This document shows, piece by piece, positions 1 to 10,302 of a stretch of 64,000 bases of DNA. How positions within the stretch are numbered: the first letter of the stretch is position 1; the number at the start of each line of letters is the position of its first letter. The notes beneath the pieces are model-generated. The model was not told the DNA's origin, ran no database searches, and saw only the letters and a program-made list of their open reading frames with translations. Origin of the DNA: Streptomyces cellulosae (lineage in GTDB: Bacteria > Actinomycetota > Actinomycetes > Streptomycetales > Streptomycetaceae); the NCBI RefSeq assembly GCF_000721105.1, contig NZ_JOEV01000002.1, forward strand, positions 496,001 through 560,000. The letters are read 5' to 3'. The position numbers were made by a program, and so were the translations under genes.

Positions 1-420
1 GCTGCACATGCCGAAGCCGAGAAAGGCGACGATCACGTTCGGCGCGAACGCGAGCGACAGATACCCGAGGATCGTGCCCAGCGCGCCGAGCATCATCGCG
101 TAGCGCGCGGGCAGCTTGCCGCTCTCGCGCAGCTGCCCGGCCGGGAAGGCCACGGCCGCCTGGAAGAACACCCAGACGCCCATCAGCCAGAAGATGTGCC
201 CACTGCTCCACAGGTGGGCCTCGTGCAGGGTGTCCTCAGCGGAGGTGAACGCGTACTCCGAGGAACTGATGCCCAGCATGCCCATCCACGGGAAGAGCAC
301 CATGGTCCATCGTGGCCGGCCCATGATGTCCCGGTCGCTCTCGCCGATCCGGTACACGCGGCCGTTGTGGTCCGTCACCTCCCGGTAGGGAACGGACGTC
401 GAGAAGTCGGTGGTTGTCAT
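1..420 (-). CDS. OFA-family MFS transporter (oxalate/formate antiporter type), N-terminal part
   Basis: Only the first 140 codons lie in the window; the gene runs off the left edge. The ATG is at 420. After a hydrophilic N-terminus (residues 1-33) come about four membrane segments (roughly 36-56, 67-87, 97-117 and 122-140). The short lead-in and the motif RPRWTMVLFPWMGMLG resemble OFA-family major facilitator proteins, whose best-known member exchanges oxalate for formate. It is followed on the same strand side by Frc- and Oxc-type genes, so oxalate uptake is the natural inference. Substrate is not provable from 140 residues; a general carboxylate carrier is the alternative. The upstream region 421-644 holds no gene that I can see, only a small hairpin at 501-521. 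Confidence 0.75.
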   Translation of the reverse strand, partial: MTTTDFSTSVPYREVTDHNGRVYRIGESDRDIMGRPRWTMVLFPWMGMLGISSSEYAFTSAEDTLHEAHLWSSGHIFWLMGVWVFFQAAVAFPAGQLRESGKLPARYAMMLGALGTILGYLSLAFAPNVIVAFLGFGMCS

Positions 421-644
421 GTGTGTCGCACCCCTTGCGTCGAAAGCTCTGGCCAGCGCCCCCTGTCCAATGCCTTTCGTGTGCGCACGGGTCCCGGGCC
501 GGCCGACGCGCACCGTCGGCCGATCCCGCGTCCACCTACGTCATGGACCGCCCCCCAACATCCCGCCCGTCTCCCGCCACCGCCCTACCGGAGGGCCTTC
601 GGCCCCCAGCCTTTCTGCCGCCCGCGCCCACCGGGCTGCGTTCC

Positions 645-698
645 GCCCGGGGGACAGCCCCCGGGCCTGCGGCCGAAGCCGGGCGCGCCCCGGACTTC
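645..698 (-). terminator. Hairpin pair at end of the acyl-CoA synthetase gene
   Basis: Two stem-loops follow the stop codon of the minus-strand gene. 675-698 pairs GAAGCCGGG with CCCGG-A-CTTC (one bulge), and 645-666 is a perfect 9-bp stem GCCCGGGGG with loop ACAG. There is no clear U tract, as is common in Streptomyces. They probably separate this operon from the downstream transporter gene. Confidence 0.5.
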
Positions 699-2832
699 AC
701 AGGAGCCCCGCCGCCCGCGCCCACCGATACTTCGCCCCGAGCACCGCCACCGGCTTCTCCGTCGTGTACGGGTACGCCACGACCCCTCGCTCGTAGAGGT
801 ACTGGCAGGCCTCCTCGACCTCGACATCGCCCGCGAGCGACGCCACGACGGGCTTCTCGATGCCGCGCTCCCGGAACTCGGCCACCACGCGCGCGGTGAG
901 CTCCGCGAAGACCATCGGGGGAGTGACGATGGTGTGCCAGTAGCCGAGGACGAGCGCGTGGATGCGCGGGTCCTCGAGGCCCAGGCGGATGGTCGCCTCG
1001 TACGTCGACGGCGGCTCGCCCCCGGTGATGTCCACCGGGTTGCCCGCGGCGCCGAAGGGCGGGATGAACGTCCGGAACGCCTCGTCCAGGTCCGGCGGGA
1101 TCTCCATCAGGGTGAGGCCGTTGTCGGTCACCGCGTCCGAGAGCAGTACGCCGCTGCCGCCGGCCCCGGTGATGATGACGATGTTGTCGCCCTGGGGAGT
1201 CGGCAGAACGGGCAACCCGCGCGCGTACTCCAGCATGTCGTTCAGCCCCGGCGCCCGAATGACACCGGCCTGCTTCAGGATGTCCTCGTACACGGCGTCG
1301 TCGCCCGCCAGTGCCCCGGTGTGCGACCCGGCGGCCTTCGCCCCCGCCGCCGTACGGCCCGCCTTGAGGACGACGACCGGCTTCTTCGGTACGGTCGCCC
1401 GCGCGGCCTGCACGAAGGCGCGCCCGTCCTTGAGGTCCTCCAGGTGCATCGCGATGCACTGGGTGTTCGGGTCCTCGCCGAACCAGGTCAGCAGGTCGTC
1501 CTCGTCCAGGTCCGACTTGTTGCCGAGACCGACGATCGCCGACACGCCCGTCTTCGTGGTCCGCGCGAAGCCCAGGATGGCCATCCCGATACCACCGGAC
1601 TGCGAGGTCAGGGCTACCCCGCCCTTGACGTCGTACGGCGTGCAGAACGTGGCGCACAGGTCCTGCCACGTCGAGTAGTAGCCGTAGATGTTCGGCCCCA
1701 GCAGCCGCACGCCGTGCCGTTCGGCGATCGCCACGATCTCCGCCTGGAGGGCGTGTTCGCCGGTCTCCGCGAACCCTGAGGGGATCAGTACGGCGTTCGG
1801 GATCTTCTTGCGTCCCACCTCCTCCAGGGCCGCGGCCACGAACTTGGCGGGGATCGCGAAGACCGCCACATCCACCTCACCGGGAACGTCCGTGACACTC
1901 TTGTACGCCTTGCGGCCCAGAATGTCATCGGCCTTGGGGTTCACCGGATGGATCTCCCCGGCGAAACCCCCGTCGACGAGGTTGCGCATCACCGAGTTGC
2001 CGATCTTGCCCTGCTCGTTGGAGGCACCGATCACGGCGACCCAACGGGGCTGCATCAGGCGGCGCATCGAGGTGAGGATCTCGTCGCGCGTGTACTGCCG
2101 ACGCGGTGGCGGCTGGGACTCGGCGAGGATGACCCGGATGTCCGCGGCGACCGCGCCCTGAGGCGTCGCGATCACCGGGTTGAGGTCCACCTCCGCGATC
2201 TCCGGGAAGTCCGCGACCAGTCGGGACACCCGCCGGATCTGCTCGGCGATCGCCCACCGGTCCACGGCCGGCGCGCCGCGCACCCCGCGCAGGATCTCCG
2301 CCGACCGGATCGAGTCCAGCATGGACAGCGCCTCGTCGGCGTCCACGGGCGCGAGCCGGAAGGTGACGTCCTTGAGGACCTCGACCAGCACCCCGCCGAG
2401 TCCGAACGCGACGACCTTCCCGAACGTCGGGTCCGTCACCGCGCCGACGATGACCTCCTGCCCCTGCGGCAGCAGCTCCTGCACCTGGACACCCTGGATG
2501 CGGGCGTCCGCGTGGTACGCGCGCGCGTTGTCGATGATGGTGTGGAACGCGGCCTTCACGTCCGCCGCGCCCTCGACGCCGACGATCACGCCGCCGGCGT
2601 CGGTCTTGTGCAGGATGTCCGGGGAGACGATCTTCATCACGACCGGCCCGCCGAAGCGCGCCGCGTACGCCACCGCCTCGTCGACATCGGTCGCCAACTC
2701 CTCACCGGGTACGACGATCCCGTACGCGTCGGCGATCACCTTGCCCTCGGGCGCGGTGAGCGCGGTGCGTCCCTCGGCCCGCACGGAGTCGAGCAGCGCG
2801 CGCACCCTGACGGCGCGGTCTTCGGCCATCAC
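697..2832 (-). CDS. ADP-forming acyl-CoA synthetase (acetate--CoA ligase family), ATP-grasp domain first
   Basis: This 711-residue protein combines all acetyl-CoA synthetase (ADP-forming) modules in one chain. An ATP-grasp domain occupies about 1-235 (EVDLNPV at 214-220), a CoA-binding Rossmann domain about 255-390 (VAVIGAS at 265-271, LLGPN at 377-381), and succinyl-CoA-ligase-like flavodoxin domains follow. SQSGGIGM lies at 410-417, and the phospho-acceptor histidine is H504 in GSHTGALAG. The family interconverts acyl-CoA plus ADP and Pi with free acid, CoA and ATP. The stop of the Frc gene is one base upstream, so the genes are co-transcribed and probably coupled. In this oxalate cluster it could activate oxalate or formate, or recover ATP from formyl-CoA; the sequence does not decide the acid. 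Confidence 0.85.
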   Translation of the reverse strand: MMAEDRAVRVRALLDSVRAEGRTALTAPEGKVIADAYGIVVPGEELATDVDEAVAYAARFGGPVVMKIVSPDILHKTDAGGVIVGVEGAADVKAAFHTIIDNARAYHADARIQGVQVQELLPQGQEVIVGAVTDPTFGKVVAFGLGGVLVEVLKDVTFRLAPVDADEALSMLDSIRSAEILRGVRGAPAVDRWAIAEQIRRVSRLVADFPEIAEVDLNPVIATPQGAVAADIRVILAESQPPPRRQYTRDEILTSMRRLMQPRWVAVIGASNEQGKIGNSVMRNLVDGGFAGEIHPVNPKADDILGRKAYKSVTDVPGEVDVAVFAIPAKFVAAALEEVGRKKIPNAVLIPSGFAETGEHALQAEIVAIAERHGVRLLGPNIYGYYSTWQDLCATFCTPYDVKGGVALTSQSGGIGMAILGFARTTKTGVSAIVGLGNKSDLDEDDLLTWFGEDPNTQCIAMHLEDLKDGRAFVQAARATVPKKPVVVLKAGRTAAGAKAAGSHTGALAGDDAVYEDILKQAGVIRAPGLNDMLEYARGLPVLPTPQGDNIVIITGAGGSGVLLSDAVTDNGLTLMEIPPDLDEAFRTFIPPFGAAGNPVDITGGEPPSTYEATIRLGLEDPRIHALVLGYWHTIVTPPMVFAELTARVVAEFRERGIEKPVVASLAGDVEVEEACQYLYERGVVAYPYTTEKPVAVLGAKYRWARAAGLL

Positions 2833-2833
2833 G

Positions 2834-4084
2834 TCAGATCACTCCGTTCGACTTGAGCAGGCGCAGCTCCTCGTCGCCGAGACCGAGCTCGCCGACGTAC
2901 ACCTCTTCGTTGTGCTCGCCCAGCAGGGGTGAACTGGTCACGTCCACGGGGGAGTCCGAGAGCTTGAGCGGGCTGCCCACGGTCGTGAACTCGCCGCGCT
3001 CGGGGTGCGGCACGGTGACGACCATCTCGTTGGCGACCAGCGACCGGTCCTCGATGATCTCCTTGGTGGACAGGATCGGACCGCACGGGATGTTGTGGGC
3101 GTTGAGCTTCTCCAGCACCTCCCACTTGGGCAGGGTCGAGGACCACTCCTCGATCAGCTGGAACATCTTGTTGAGCTTGGGCAGACGGGCCTCGGGGGTG
3201 GCCCACTCGGGGTCCTGGGCCAGCTCGGGCCGGCCGATGAGCTCGCTGATCGGCTGCCAGCCGACGGGCTGCACGATGACGTACACGTAGTCGTTGGGGC
3301 CGCCCGGCGCGCACTTGACCGCCCAGCCGGGCTGGCCGCCGCCGGACGCGTTTCCGGACCTGGGAACCTCGTCGCCGAAGTCGTCGTTGGGATATTCAGC
3401 GAGCGGGCCGTGTGCCAGGCGCTGCTGGTCGCGCAGCTTCACCCGGCAGAGGTTGAGCACAGCGTGCTGCATGGCCACATTGACCCGCTGCCCGCGCCCG
3501 GTGTTCTCCCGCTGGTACAGCGCCGCGAGAATCCCCGCCACGGCGTGGATGCCCGTGCCCGAGTCCCCGATCTGGGCCCCCGTCGCCAGCGGCGGCCCGT
3601 CCTCGAAACCGGTGGTCGCCATCGACCCGCCCATGGCCTGAGCGACGACCTCGTATGCCTTGAAGTTGGTGTACGGGCCGTCCCCGAACCCCTTGATGGA
3701 GGCATAGACGATCCGCGGATTGATCTCCCGGATGCGGTCCCAGGTGAAGCCCATGCGGTCGACCGCGCCCGGCCCGAAGTTCTCGACCATGACGTCGGAG
3801 CGCCGGATGAGCTCGGTGAGGATCTCCTTGCCGCGTCCGGTCTTGGTGTTGAGGGTGATGCTCCGCTTGTTGCAGTTGAGCATCGTGAAGTAGAGGGAGT
3901 CGACGTCCGGGAGGTCACGCAACTGCTTGCGTGTGATGTCACCGGTCGGCGCCTCCAGCTTGACGACGTCCGCGCCGAGCCAGGCGAGGAGCTGTGTCGC
4001 TGAGGGGCCGGACTGGACGTGCGTCATGTCCAGGACGCGGATGCCTTCGAGTGCCTTGGTGGACGTAGCGGTCACCTGGGTCAC
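2834..4084 (-). CDS. frc: Formyl-CoA:oxalate CoA-transferase (class III)
   Basis: The 416-residue length is typical for Frc/CaiB class III CoA-transferases. The protein moves CoA from formyl-CoA onto oxalate, making oxalyl-CoA for the decarboxylase encoded next to it. The catalytic aspartate is D174 in GDSGTGIH, matching Asp169 of the Oxalobacter enzyme, and the glycine loop that closes over the active site is GGGQ at 248-251. The N-terminal [16 protein letters not shown] signature is also present. It lies one base from the oxc stop and one base from the acyl-CoA synthetase start, so all three form one transcription unit. Other CaiB-family CoA-transferases are the alternative, but Oxc next door makes Frc much the best call. 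Confidence 0.88.
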   Translation of the reverse strand: MTQVTATSTKALEGIRVLDMTHVQSGPSATQLLAWLGADVVKLEAPTGDITRKQLRDLPDVDSLYFTMLNCNKRSITLNTKTGRGKEILTELIRRSDVMVENFGPGAVDRMGFTWDRIREINPRIVYASIKGFGDGPYTNFKAYEVVAQAMGGSMATTGFEDGPPLATGAQIGDSGTGIHAVAGILAALYQRENTGRGQRVNVAMQHAVLNLCRVKLRDQQRLAHGPLAEYPNDDFGDEVPRSGNASGGGQPGWAVKCAPGGPNDYVYVIVQPVGWQPISELIGRPELAQDPEWATPEARLPKLNKMFQLIEEWSSTLPKWEVLEKLNAHNIPCGPILSTKEIIEDRSLVANEMVVTVPHPERGEFTTVGSPLKLSDSPVDVTSSPLLGEHNEEVYVGELGLGDEELRLLKSNGVI

Positions 4085-4085
4085 C

Positions 4086-5768
4086 TCACTTGTACATCGT
4101 CTGGTTCATGGTTCCGGGGGCGTACGCGTCCGGGTCGACCCAGACGTTGATCAGCGACGGCTTGCCCGACTCGCGGGCCCGGCGCAGCGCGGGGCCGATG
4201 TCGGCGGGGTCGCGGACCTCCTCGCCGTGACCGCCCAGCATCTGGGCGAACCTGTCGTAGTGGACGTCACCGAGGGTGTTGCCGATCCGCTCGCGTTCCT
4301 GGCCGTACTTCTGGGCCTGGCCGTAACGGATCTGGTTCATCGAGGAGTTGTTGCCGACGATGCCGACGAAGGGGAGGTCGTAGCGGACGAGGGTCTCGAA
4401 GTCCCAGCCGGTGAGGGAGAAGGCGCCGTCACCGAAGAGGGCCACCACCTCCTTGTCGGGCCGCGCCTGCTTGGCCGCGAGCACGAAGGGGACGCCGACG
4501 CCGAGCGTGCCCAGCGGGCCCGGGTCCATCCAGTGCCCGGGCGACTTGGGCTGCACGACCTGCCCGGAGAAGGTGACGATGTCGCCGCCGTCACCGATGT
4601 AGATCGAGTCCTCGGTGAGGAAGTCGTTGATCTCGCTGACCAGGCGGTACGGGTGGATCGGTGAGGCGTCGGACTTCAGGCTGGGCAGCCGCTTCTCGAT
4701 GGCGGTCTGCTCGGCGGCCCGCAGCTCGTCGAGCCACTCCTTGCGCCTGGACGCCCCGCCGTTGATGCGCCCGGAGGCGGCCGCCGCCACCGACTTGAGC
4801 ACGAGCCCGGCGTCGCCGACGATCCCGAGGTCGATGTCGCGGTTCTTGCCGACCGTGCGGTAGTCGAGGTCGATCTGCACGACGGTCGCGTCCGGGGAGA
4901 GCCGCTTGCCGTAGCCCATGCGGAAGTCGAAGGGCGTACCGACGATCACGATGACGTCGGCGTTGGAGAAGGCGTACCGGCGCGACAGCTGGAAGTGGTG
5001 CGGGTCGCCGGGCGGCAGGGTGCCGCGGCCCGCGCCGTTCATGTACGCGGGGATGTTGAGGGTGCGGACGAGGTCGATGGCCGCTTCGGTGCCCCGGGTC
5101 GTCCACACCTGGCTGCCCAGCAGGATGGCCGGTTTCTCCGCGTGCACCAACAGGTCGGCGAGCTTCTCGACGGCCTCGGGGTCGCCGGCCGAGCGGGTGG
5201 AGGCACGGTAGGCGCCGGCCTTCGGTACGCGCGCCCTGTCCGCCGGGACCTTGGCGTCGAGGACGTCGCGCGGGATCTCCAGGAAGGAGGGGCCGGGAGC
5301 GCCGTGGTAGCACTCGCGGAACGCCATGGACACCATGTCCGCCGCACGGGCCGTGTCCGGCACGGCCGCCGCGAACTTGGTGATCGGGGCCATCATGTCG
5401 ACGTGCGGAAGGTCCTGCAGGGACCCCATCTTGTGCTGGCTGAGGGCCCCCTGACCGCCGATGAGCAGCATCGGGGACTCCGCGCGGAAGGCGTTGGCGA
5501 CACCCGTGACGGCGTCGGTGGTGCCGGGACCCGCGGTGACGACCGCACAGCCGGGCTTGCCGGTGACGCGCGCGTAGCCGTCGGCGGCGTGGGCGGCGAC
5601 CTGTTCGTGCCGGACGTCGACGACTTCTATGCCCTCGTCGACGCAGCCGTCGTAGATGTCGATGATGTGGCCGCCGCACAGGGTGTAGATGCGGTCGACC
5701 CCCTCGGCCTTCAGCGCCTTGGCAACGAGATGACCACCGGAAATGACGTCCTGAGTGTCGTCGGGCAT
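4086..5768 (-). CDS. oxc: Oxalyl-CoA decarboxylase, thiamine-diphosphate dependent
   Basis: The open frame extends up to 5969, but the first good start is the ATG at 5768 ([10 protein letters not shown]) behind AGGA with 7-nt spacing, giving 560 residues, the usual Oxc length. ThDP-enzyme features are the activating glutamate E55 in VRHEQ, the GPGTTD turn, and the C-terminal cofactor motif that opens [15 protein letters not shown] and closes with NNSSMNQ. It would convert oxalyl-CoA to formyl-CoA and CO2, consuming a proton and regenerating the donor for Frc. Acetolactate-synthase-like enzymes share this fold; the call rests on the Frc and OFA-transporter neighbours. Expression starts from the divergent region shared with sucC. 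Confidence 0.85.
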   Translation of the reverse strand: MPDDTQDVISGGHLVAKALKAEGVDRIYTLCGGHIIDIYDGCVDEGIEVVDVRHEQVAAHAADGYARVTGKPGCAVVTAGPGTTDAVTGVANAFRAESPMLLIGGQGALSQHKMGSLQDLPHVDMMAPITKFAAAVPDTARAADMVSMAFRECYHGAPGPSFLEIPRDVLDAKVPADRARVPKAGAYRASTRSAGDPEAVEKLADLLVHAEKPAILLGSQVWTTRGTEAAIDLVRTLNIPAYMNGAGRGTLPPGDPHHFQLSRRYAFSNADVIVIVGTPFDFRMGYGKRLSPDATVVQIDLDYRTVGKNRDIDLGIVGDAGLVLKSVAAAASGRINGGASRRKEWLDELRAAEQTAIEKRLPSLKSDASPIHPYRLVSEINDFLTEDSIYIGDGGDIVTFSGQVVQPKSPGHWMDPGPLGTLGVGVPFVLAAKQARPDKEVVALFGDGAFSLTGWDFETLVRYDLPFVGIVGNNSSMNQIRYGQAQKYGQERERIGNTLGDVHYDRFAQMLGGHGEEVRDPADIGPALRRARESGKPSLINVWVDPDAYAPGTMNQTMYK

Positions 5769-5816
5769 GGCGAAGTCCTGTCCCTTCGTAGGGGGTTGGA
5801 AGGCTCTCGCGGTACA

Positions 5817-5846
5817 TTGCATACAGTCGACGAATACTGTATGAAG
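5817..5846. promoter_or_regulatory. Divergent oxc/sucC promoter with inverted-repeat operator
   Basis: CATACAGT (5820-5827) and ACTGTATG (5836-5843) form a perfect 8-bp inverted repeat with an 8-bp spacer. On the plus strand TTGCAT (5817-5822) and TATGAA (5840-5845), 17 bp apart, look like -35 and -10 boxes for sucC. Mirror elements (TTCATA and TATGCA, 18 bp apart) serve oxc. Both arms of the repeat overlap both promoters, an arrangement expected for a repressor, possibly of the GntR type. No regulator gene of that type is seen in the window nearby. Confidence 0.6.
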
Positions 5847-5944
5847 CTTGTTATCCCGCATCCGGTGGGTGGTGTCCAGGGGGCGTGCGGCACTTTCAGT
5901 CATCGGAGTTCGGCCTCGCGATGACTTTCCAGACGGGAGCCGAG

Positions 5945-7075
<1,131 letters not shown>

Positions 7076-7089
7076 GGAGACGGGACGAC

Positions 7090-8001
7090 ATGGCCATCTA
7101 CCTGACCAAAGAGAGCAGGGTCCTCGTCCAGGGCATGACCGGCGGCGAGGGCATGAAACACACCCGCCGCATGCTCGCGGCCGGCACGAACGTCGTCGGC
7201 GGCGTCAACCCGCGCAAGGCCGGCCGCACCGTCGGCTTCGACGTCCCCCAGGGCCTGAACGGTCTGGGAGGCGCCCCCAGCGCCGTCCCCGTCTTCGGCT
7301 CGGTCGCCGACGGTATGCGGGCCACCGGCGCCGACGTCACCGTCGTCTTCGTGCCGCCCGCGTTCGCCAAGGCGGCCGTCACCGAGGCCGCCGACGCCGG
7401 CATCGGCCTCGCCGTCGTCATCACCGAGGGCATCCCGGTCCACGACTCCGTCGCCTTCACGGCGTACGCGCAGGAGAAAGGCACCCGGATCATCGGCCCC
7501 AACTGCCCGGGCGTGATCACCCCGGGCCAGTCCGACGCGGGCATCATTCCCGCCGACATCGCCAAACCGGGCCGTATCGGACTGGTGTCCAAGTCCGGCA
7601 CGCTCACCTACCAACTCATGTACGAGCTTCGCGACATCGGCTTCTCCACCTGCGTCGGCATCGGCGGCGACCCCGTCGTCGGCACCACCCACATCGACTG
7701 CCTCGCCGCCTTCCAGGACGACCCCGACACCGACATCGTCGTCCTCATCGGGGAGATCGGCGGCGACGCGGAGGAACGGGCGGCCGCGTACATCCGCGAG
7801 CACGTCACCAAGCCCGTCGTCGGCTACATCGCCGGTTTCACCGCGCCCGAAGGCAAGACGATGGGGCACGCGGGCGCGATCGTGTCCGGTTCGGCCGGCA
7901 CCGCGCAGGCCAAGAAGAAGGCGCTGGAGGCGGTGGGCGTCCAGGTCGGCAGCACGCCCACCGAGACGGCCCGCCTGGTTTCGGCCCGGCTGGGAGCGTG
8001 A
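7090..8001 (+). CDS. sucD: Succinyl-CoA synthetase alpha-subunit paralogue
   Basis: The ATG at 7090 begins [21 protein letters not shown], the usual SucD opening; it is 14 bp after the sucC stop, behind GAGGAGA. The protein has 303 residues. The CoA-binding Rossmann domain comes first, then [10 protein letters not shown] and the [10 protein letters not shown] loop. The phosphohistidine lies in [13 protein letters not shown] near the C-terminus, and IGEIGG provides the helix contacts to the phosphate. It partners with the preceding SucC. Genomes of this type normally carry another sucCD pair for the TCA cycle, so this is probably the specialised copy linked to oxalate catabolism; that part is inference from position. 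Confidence 0.85.
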   Translation: MAIYLTKESRVLVQGMTGGEGMKHTRRMLAAGTNVVGGVNPRKAGRTVGFDVPQGLNGLGGAPSAVPVFGSVADGMRATGADVTVVFVPPAFAKAAVTEAADAGIGLAVVITEGIPVHDSVAFTAYAQEKGTRIIGPNCPGVITPGQSDAGIIPADIAKPGRIGLVSKSGTLTYQLMYELRDIGFSTCVGIGGDPVVGTTHIDCLAAFQDDPDTDIVVLIGEIGGDAEERAAAYIREHVTKPVVGYIAGFTAPEGKTMGHAGAIVSGSAGTAQAKKKALEAVGVQVGSTPTETARLVSARLGA

Positions 8002-8017
8002 CACCACTCCTTCCGAG

Positions 8018-8042
8018 ACGGGCCCTGCGGGCCCCGTTTCTT
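8018..8042 (+). terminator. Weak hairpin after sucD
   Basis: ACGGGCCC pairs with GGGCCCCGT (one bulge) around a TGC loop, followed by TTTCTTCTC. It may attenuate transcription from sucCD into the aldehyde dehydrogenase gene 40 bp further on. Confidence 0.4.
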
Positions 8043-8074
8043 CTCGACTGTGCACCGAGAGCGGAGAACCCTCC

Positions 8075-9634
8075 ATGGCAACCACCCTCACCCCCACGCC
8101 CACCCTCACCCTCAAATCAGGCACATCCTGGACCGACGCCTGGCAGCGCTGTCTCGCGGTAGCGCCCGAGGCGTTCCGCGACGACCGTGTCCTCAACCTC
8201 TGGGGCGCGACCTGGCGGGCCGACGGCCGGGCCCTGCCCGCCACCAGCCCCGTGGACGGCAGCCCCATCGCCGGCCCGCCGCGCCTGGACCGGGACACCG
8301 CCCACCAGGCCGTCCGCGCCTCGCTCGACCAGCACCGCGCCTGGCGGCACATCCCCCTCGACGAGCGCCGCGCCCGCGTCGCCGCCACCCTCGACGCCCT
8401 CACCGCCCACCGCGAACTGCTCGCGCTGCTGCTGGTGTGGGAGATCGGCAAGCCCTGGCGGCTCGCGCAGGCGGACGTCGACCGGGCCGTCGACGGGGTG
8501 CGCTGGTACGTCGACGGCATCGGTCCCATGCTGGAGGGCCGGGTCCCGCTGGACGGTCCGGTGTCCAACATCGCCAGCTGGAACTACCCGATGAGCGTGC
8601 TCGTTCACGCAGTGCTGGTACAGGCACTGGCAGGCAACGCGGTCATCGCCAAGACCCCGACCGACGGCGGTGTCGCCTGTCTGGCCCTGGCCTGCGCGCT
8701 CGCCGCCCGCGAGGGGATCCCCGTCACCCTGGTCAGCGGCAGCGGCGGCGAGCTGTCCCAGGCGCTGGTGCGGGCGCCCGAGATCGGCTGCGTCTCCTTC
8801 GTCGGCGGCCGCGACACCGGCGCCGCGGTGGCCACGGCCGTCGCCGACCTCGGCAAGCGGCACGTACTCGAACAGGAAGGACTCAACACCTGGGGCATCT
8901 GGAACTACACGGACTGGAACACGTTCACCGCGGTCGTGCCCAAGCTCTTCGACTACGGCAAGCAGCGGTGCACGGCGTACCCGCGCTTCGTCGTCCAGCG
9001 GCACCTGTTCGACGAGTTCCTCGCCGCGTACCTCCCGGCGGTCCGCACCCTGCGCGTCGGCCACCCGCTCGCCGTCGAGAAGCGCGACGACCCGTACCCG
9101 GAGCTGGACTTCGGGCCGGTGATCAACGCGACCAAGGCGAAGGAACTGTGTGACCAGGTAGCCGAGGCCGTCGAGCGCGGCGCCGTCCCGCTGCACCGGG
9201 GCAACCCGGCCGACGCCCGCTTCCTGCCCGGTCAGGACACCTCGGCGTACGTCCAGCCGGTCACGCTCCTGAACCCGCCGCCGTCCTCCCCGCTGCACCA
9301 CGCGGAACCCTTCGGCCCGGTCGACACCATCGTCCTGGTCGACACGGAGGCGGAGCTGCTGGCTGCGATGAACGCGTCCAACGGCGCGCTGGTGGCCACG
9401 CTGTCCACGGACGACCGGGCGACCTTCGACCGGCTCGCCCCGCAGATCCGCGCGTTCAAGGTCGGCCATGGCAAGCCGCGTTCGCGGGGTGACCGCGACG
9501 AGCTGTTCGGCGGGTTCGGGGCGTCCTGGCGGGGCGCGTTCGTCGGCGGCGAGCTGCTGGTGCGGGCCGTGACGCGGGGCCCGGCACAGGAGCGGCTGCC
9601 CGGGAACTTCCCGGACTACCACCTCATGCCGTGA
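8075..9634 (+). CDS. Aldehyde dehydrogenase superfamily protein
   Basis: The 519-residue protein begins at the ATG at 8075, preceded by GGAGAA. It has the NAD(P)-dependent aldehyde dehydrogenase layout. The transition-state asparagine is in SWNYP (about 169-172), K193 in AKTP binds the cofactor, the general-base glutamate is in EQEG (266-269), and the nucleophile is C299 in GKQRCTAY. The N-terminal 45 residues are longer than usual. It follows sucD by 73 bp on the same strand and may be read from the same promoter. In an oxalate setting an enzyme for glyoxylate, glycolaldehyde or a semialdehyde would make sense, but the substrate cannot be read from the sequence. Confidence 0.8.
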   Translation: MATTLTPTPTLTLKSGTSWTDAWQRCLAVAPEAFRDDRVLNLWGATWRADGRALPATSPVDGSPIAGPPRLDRDTAHQAVRASLDQHRAWRHIPLDERRARVAATLDALTAHRELLALLLVWEIGKPWRLAQADVDRAVDGVRWYVDGIGPMLEGRVPLDGPVSNIASWNYPMSVLVHAVLVQALAGNAVIAKTPTDGGVACLALACALAAREGIPVTLVSGSGGELSQALVRAPEIGCVSFVGGRDTGAAVATAVADLGKRHVLEQEGLNTWGIWNYTDWNTFTAVVPKLFDYGKQRCTAYPRFVVQRHLFDEFLAAYLPAVRTLRVGHPLAVEKRDDPYPELDFGPVINATKAKELCDQVAEAVERGAVPLHRGNPADARFLPGQDTSAYVQPVTLLNPPPSSPLHHAEPFGPVDTIVLVDTEAELLAAMNASNGALVATLSTDDRATFDRLAPQIRAFKVGHGKPRSRGDRDELFGGFGASWRGAFVGGELLVRAVTRGPAQERLPGNFPDYHLMP

Positions 9635-9667
9635 CCAGCGGCCGGGTGATGCCCCACCCCACCGGCA

Positions 9668-9844
9668 TCACCCGGCGACCGTCACCTTCAGGGTCGTTCG
9701 CCCCGCATTCATCCGGTGCCCGTCGGTCATCACCAGATGCTCGTCGCGCTCTCCCACCAGCAGCGGCGCGAGGTACGGGCGGGCGATGCCCTGGCACGGA
9801 AACGCAGGTGAAAGGCACTCCGAAAGCTTGGTATTGTTGTCCAT
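9668..9844 (-). CDS. Possible small protein or gene remnant
   Basis: A 58-codon frame on the minus strand runs from an ATG at 9844 to a TGA at 9668. Its C-terminal 38 residues (starting GIARPYLAPLLVG and ending TTLKVTVAG) read like a genuine folded-domain tail, whereas the first part overlaps the tRNA-Leu promoter region and has no convincing ribosome site. It may be a truncated end of a lost gene. I do not recognise the family. The rest of 9635-9885 shows nothing else. Confidence 0.25.
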   Translation of the reverse strand: MDNNTKLSECLSPAFPCQGIARPYLAPLLVGERDEHLVMTDGHRMNAGRTTLKVTVAG

Positions 9845-9885
9845 GTCGCCACGGGGAACACCCCCGTCAAGGCGACGGACACCTG

Positions 9886-9970
9886 GTCCGGGTGGCGGAA
9901 TGGCAGACGCGCTAGCTTGAGGTGCTAGTGCCCTTTAACGGGCGTGGGGGTTCAAGTCCCCCCTCGGACA
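9886..9970 (+). tRNA. tRNA-Leu (anticodon GAG)
   Basis: The acceptor strands GTCCGGG (9886-9892) and CTCGGAC (9963-9969) pair with one G-U, and A9970 is the discriminator; the CCA end is not encoded. The anticodon stem CTAGC/GCTAG encloses loop TTGAGGT with anticodon GAG at 9919-9921. The T arm contains GTTCAAGTCC, and a long variable arm typical of leucine tRNAs lies between the two. It reads CUC and CUU codons. Confidence 0.95.
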
Positions 9971-9997
9971 CAGAACCAGATACACATCGCATCGCAC

Positions 9998-10033
9998 CTT
10001 GTGCGGGCCGAGCACTGTCTCGGCCCGCACAAG
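9998..10033 (+). terminator. Terminator of tRNA-Leu
   Basis: CTTGTGCGGGCCGAG and CTCGGCCCGCACAAG are perfect 15-bp arms around CACTGT, followed by CGGTTTT. It begins 27 bp after the tRNA and is a textbook intrinsic terminator. Confidence 0.85.
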
Positions 10034-10179
10034 CGGTTTTCCGGCGCCGACGACGCACGCCGACCGCGGCCACGCGGGCCAGGAGGGCCAGGGCGACACC
10101 CCCCGCCACCGAGCAGCAGCCGCGCCGCCCGCCGCGACCGTGTGGTGGTGCCCTCGTTGCCGGCGACCGCACGACCGGG

Positions 10180-10242
10180 CCACGGGACCACACCACCGGG
10201 CCACGCGGCCGCACCCCCGGGCCACGCGGCCGCACCCCCGGA
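10180..10242. repeat. 21-bp tandem repeat, about 3 copies
   Basis: Copies at 10201-10221 and 10222-10242 differ only at the last base; 10180-10200 is a more diverged copy. The unit begins CCACGCGGCCGCACCCCCGG. It lies in the gene-free stretch 9971-10302 between the tRNA terminator and the esterase gene, where I see no convincing coding region. Confidence 0.7.
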
Positions 10243-10302
10243 GGCCGGAGCCTTGCTCCGCGCCGCTAATTCGGTTGACCGGGGCGCCGCGGGGCGGGCT
10301 GA

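Noticed and set aside
196..1779. Long plus-strand frame opposite the acyl-CoA synthetase gene
   Set aside because: Arg/Pro-rich antisense shadow with no homology features; the minus-strand gene explains the region.
697..2832. Fusion or frameshift of two genes because of the swapped domain order
   Set aside because: ATP-grasp-first ADP-forming acyl-CoA synthetases are a known arrangement and the frame is continuous.
9886..10302. tRNA-Leu as attachment site of an integrated element
   Set aside because: No integrase, excisionase or direct repeat of the tRNA 3' end follows; a normal terminator does.
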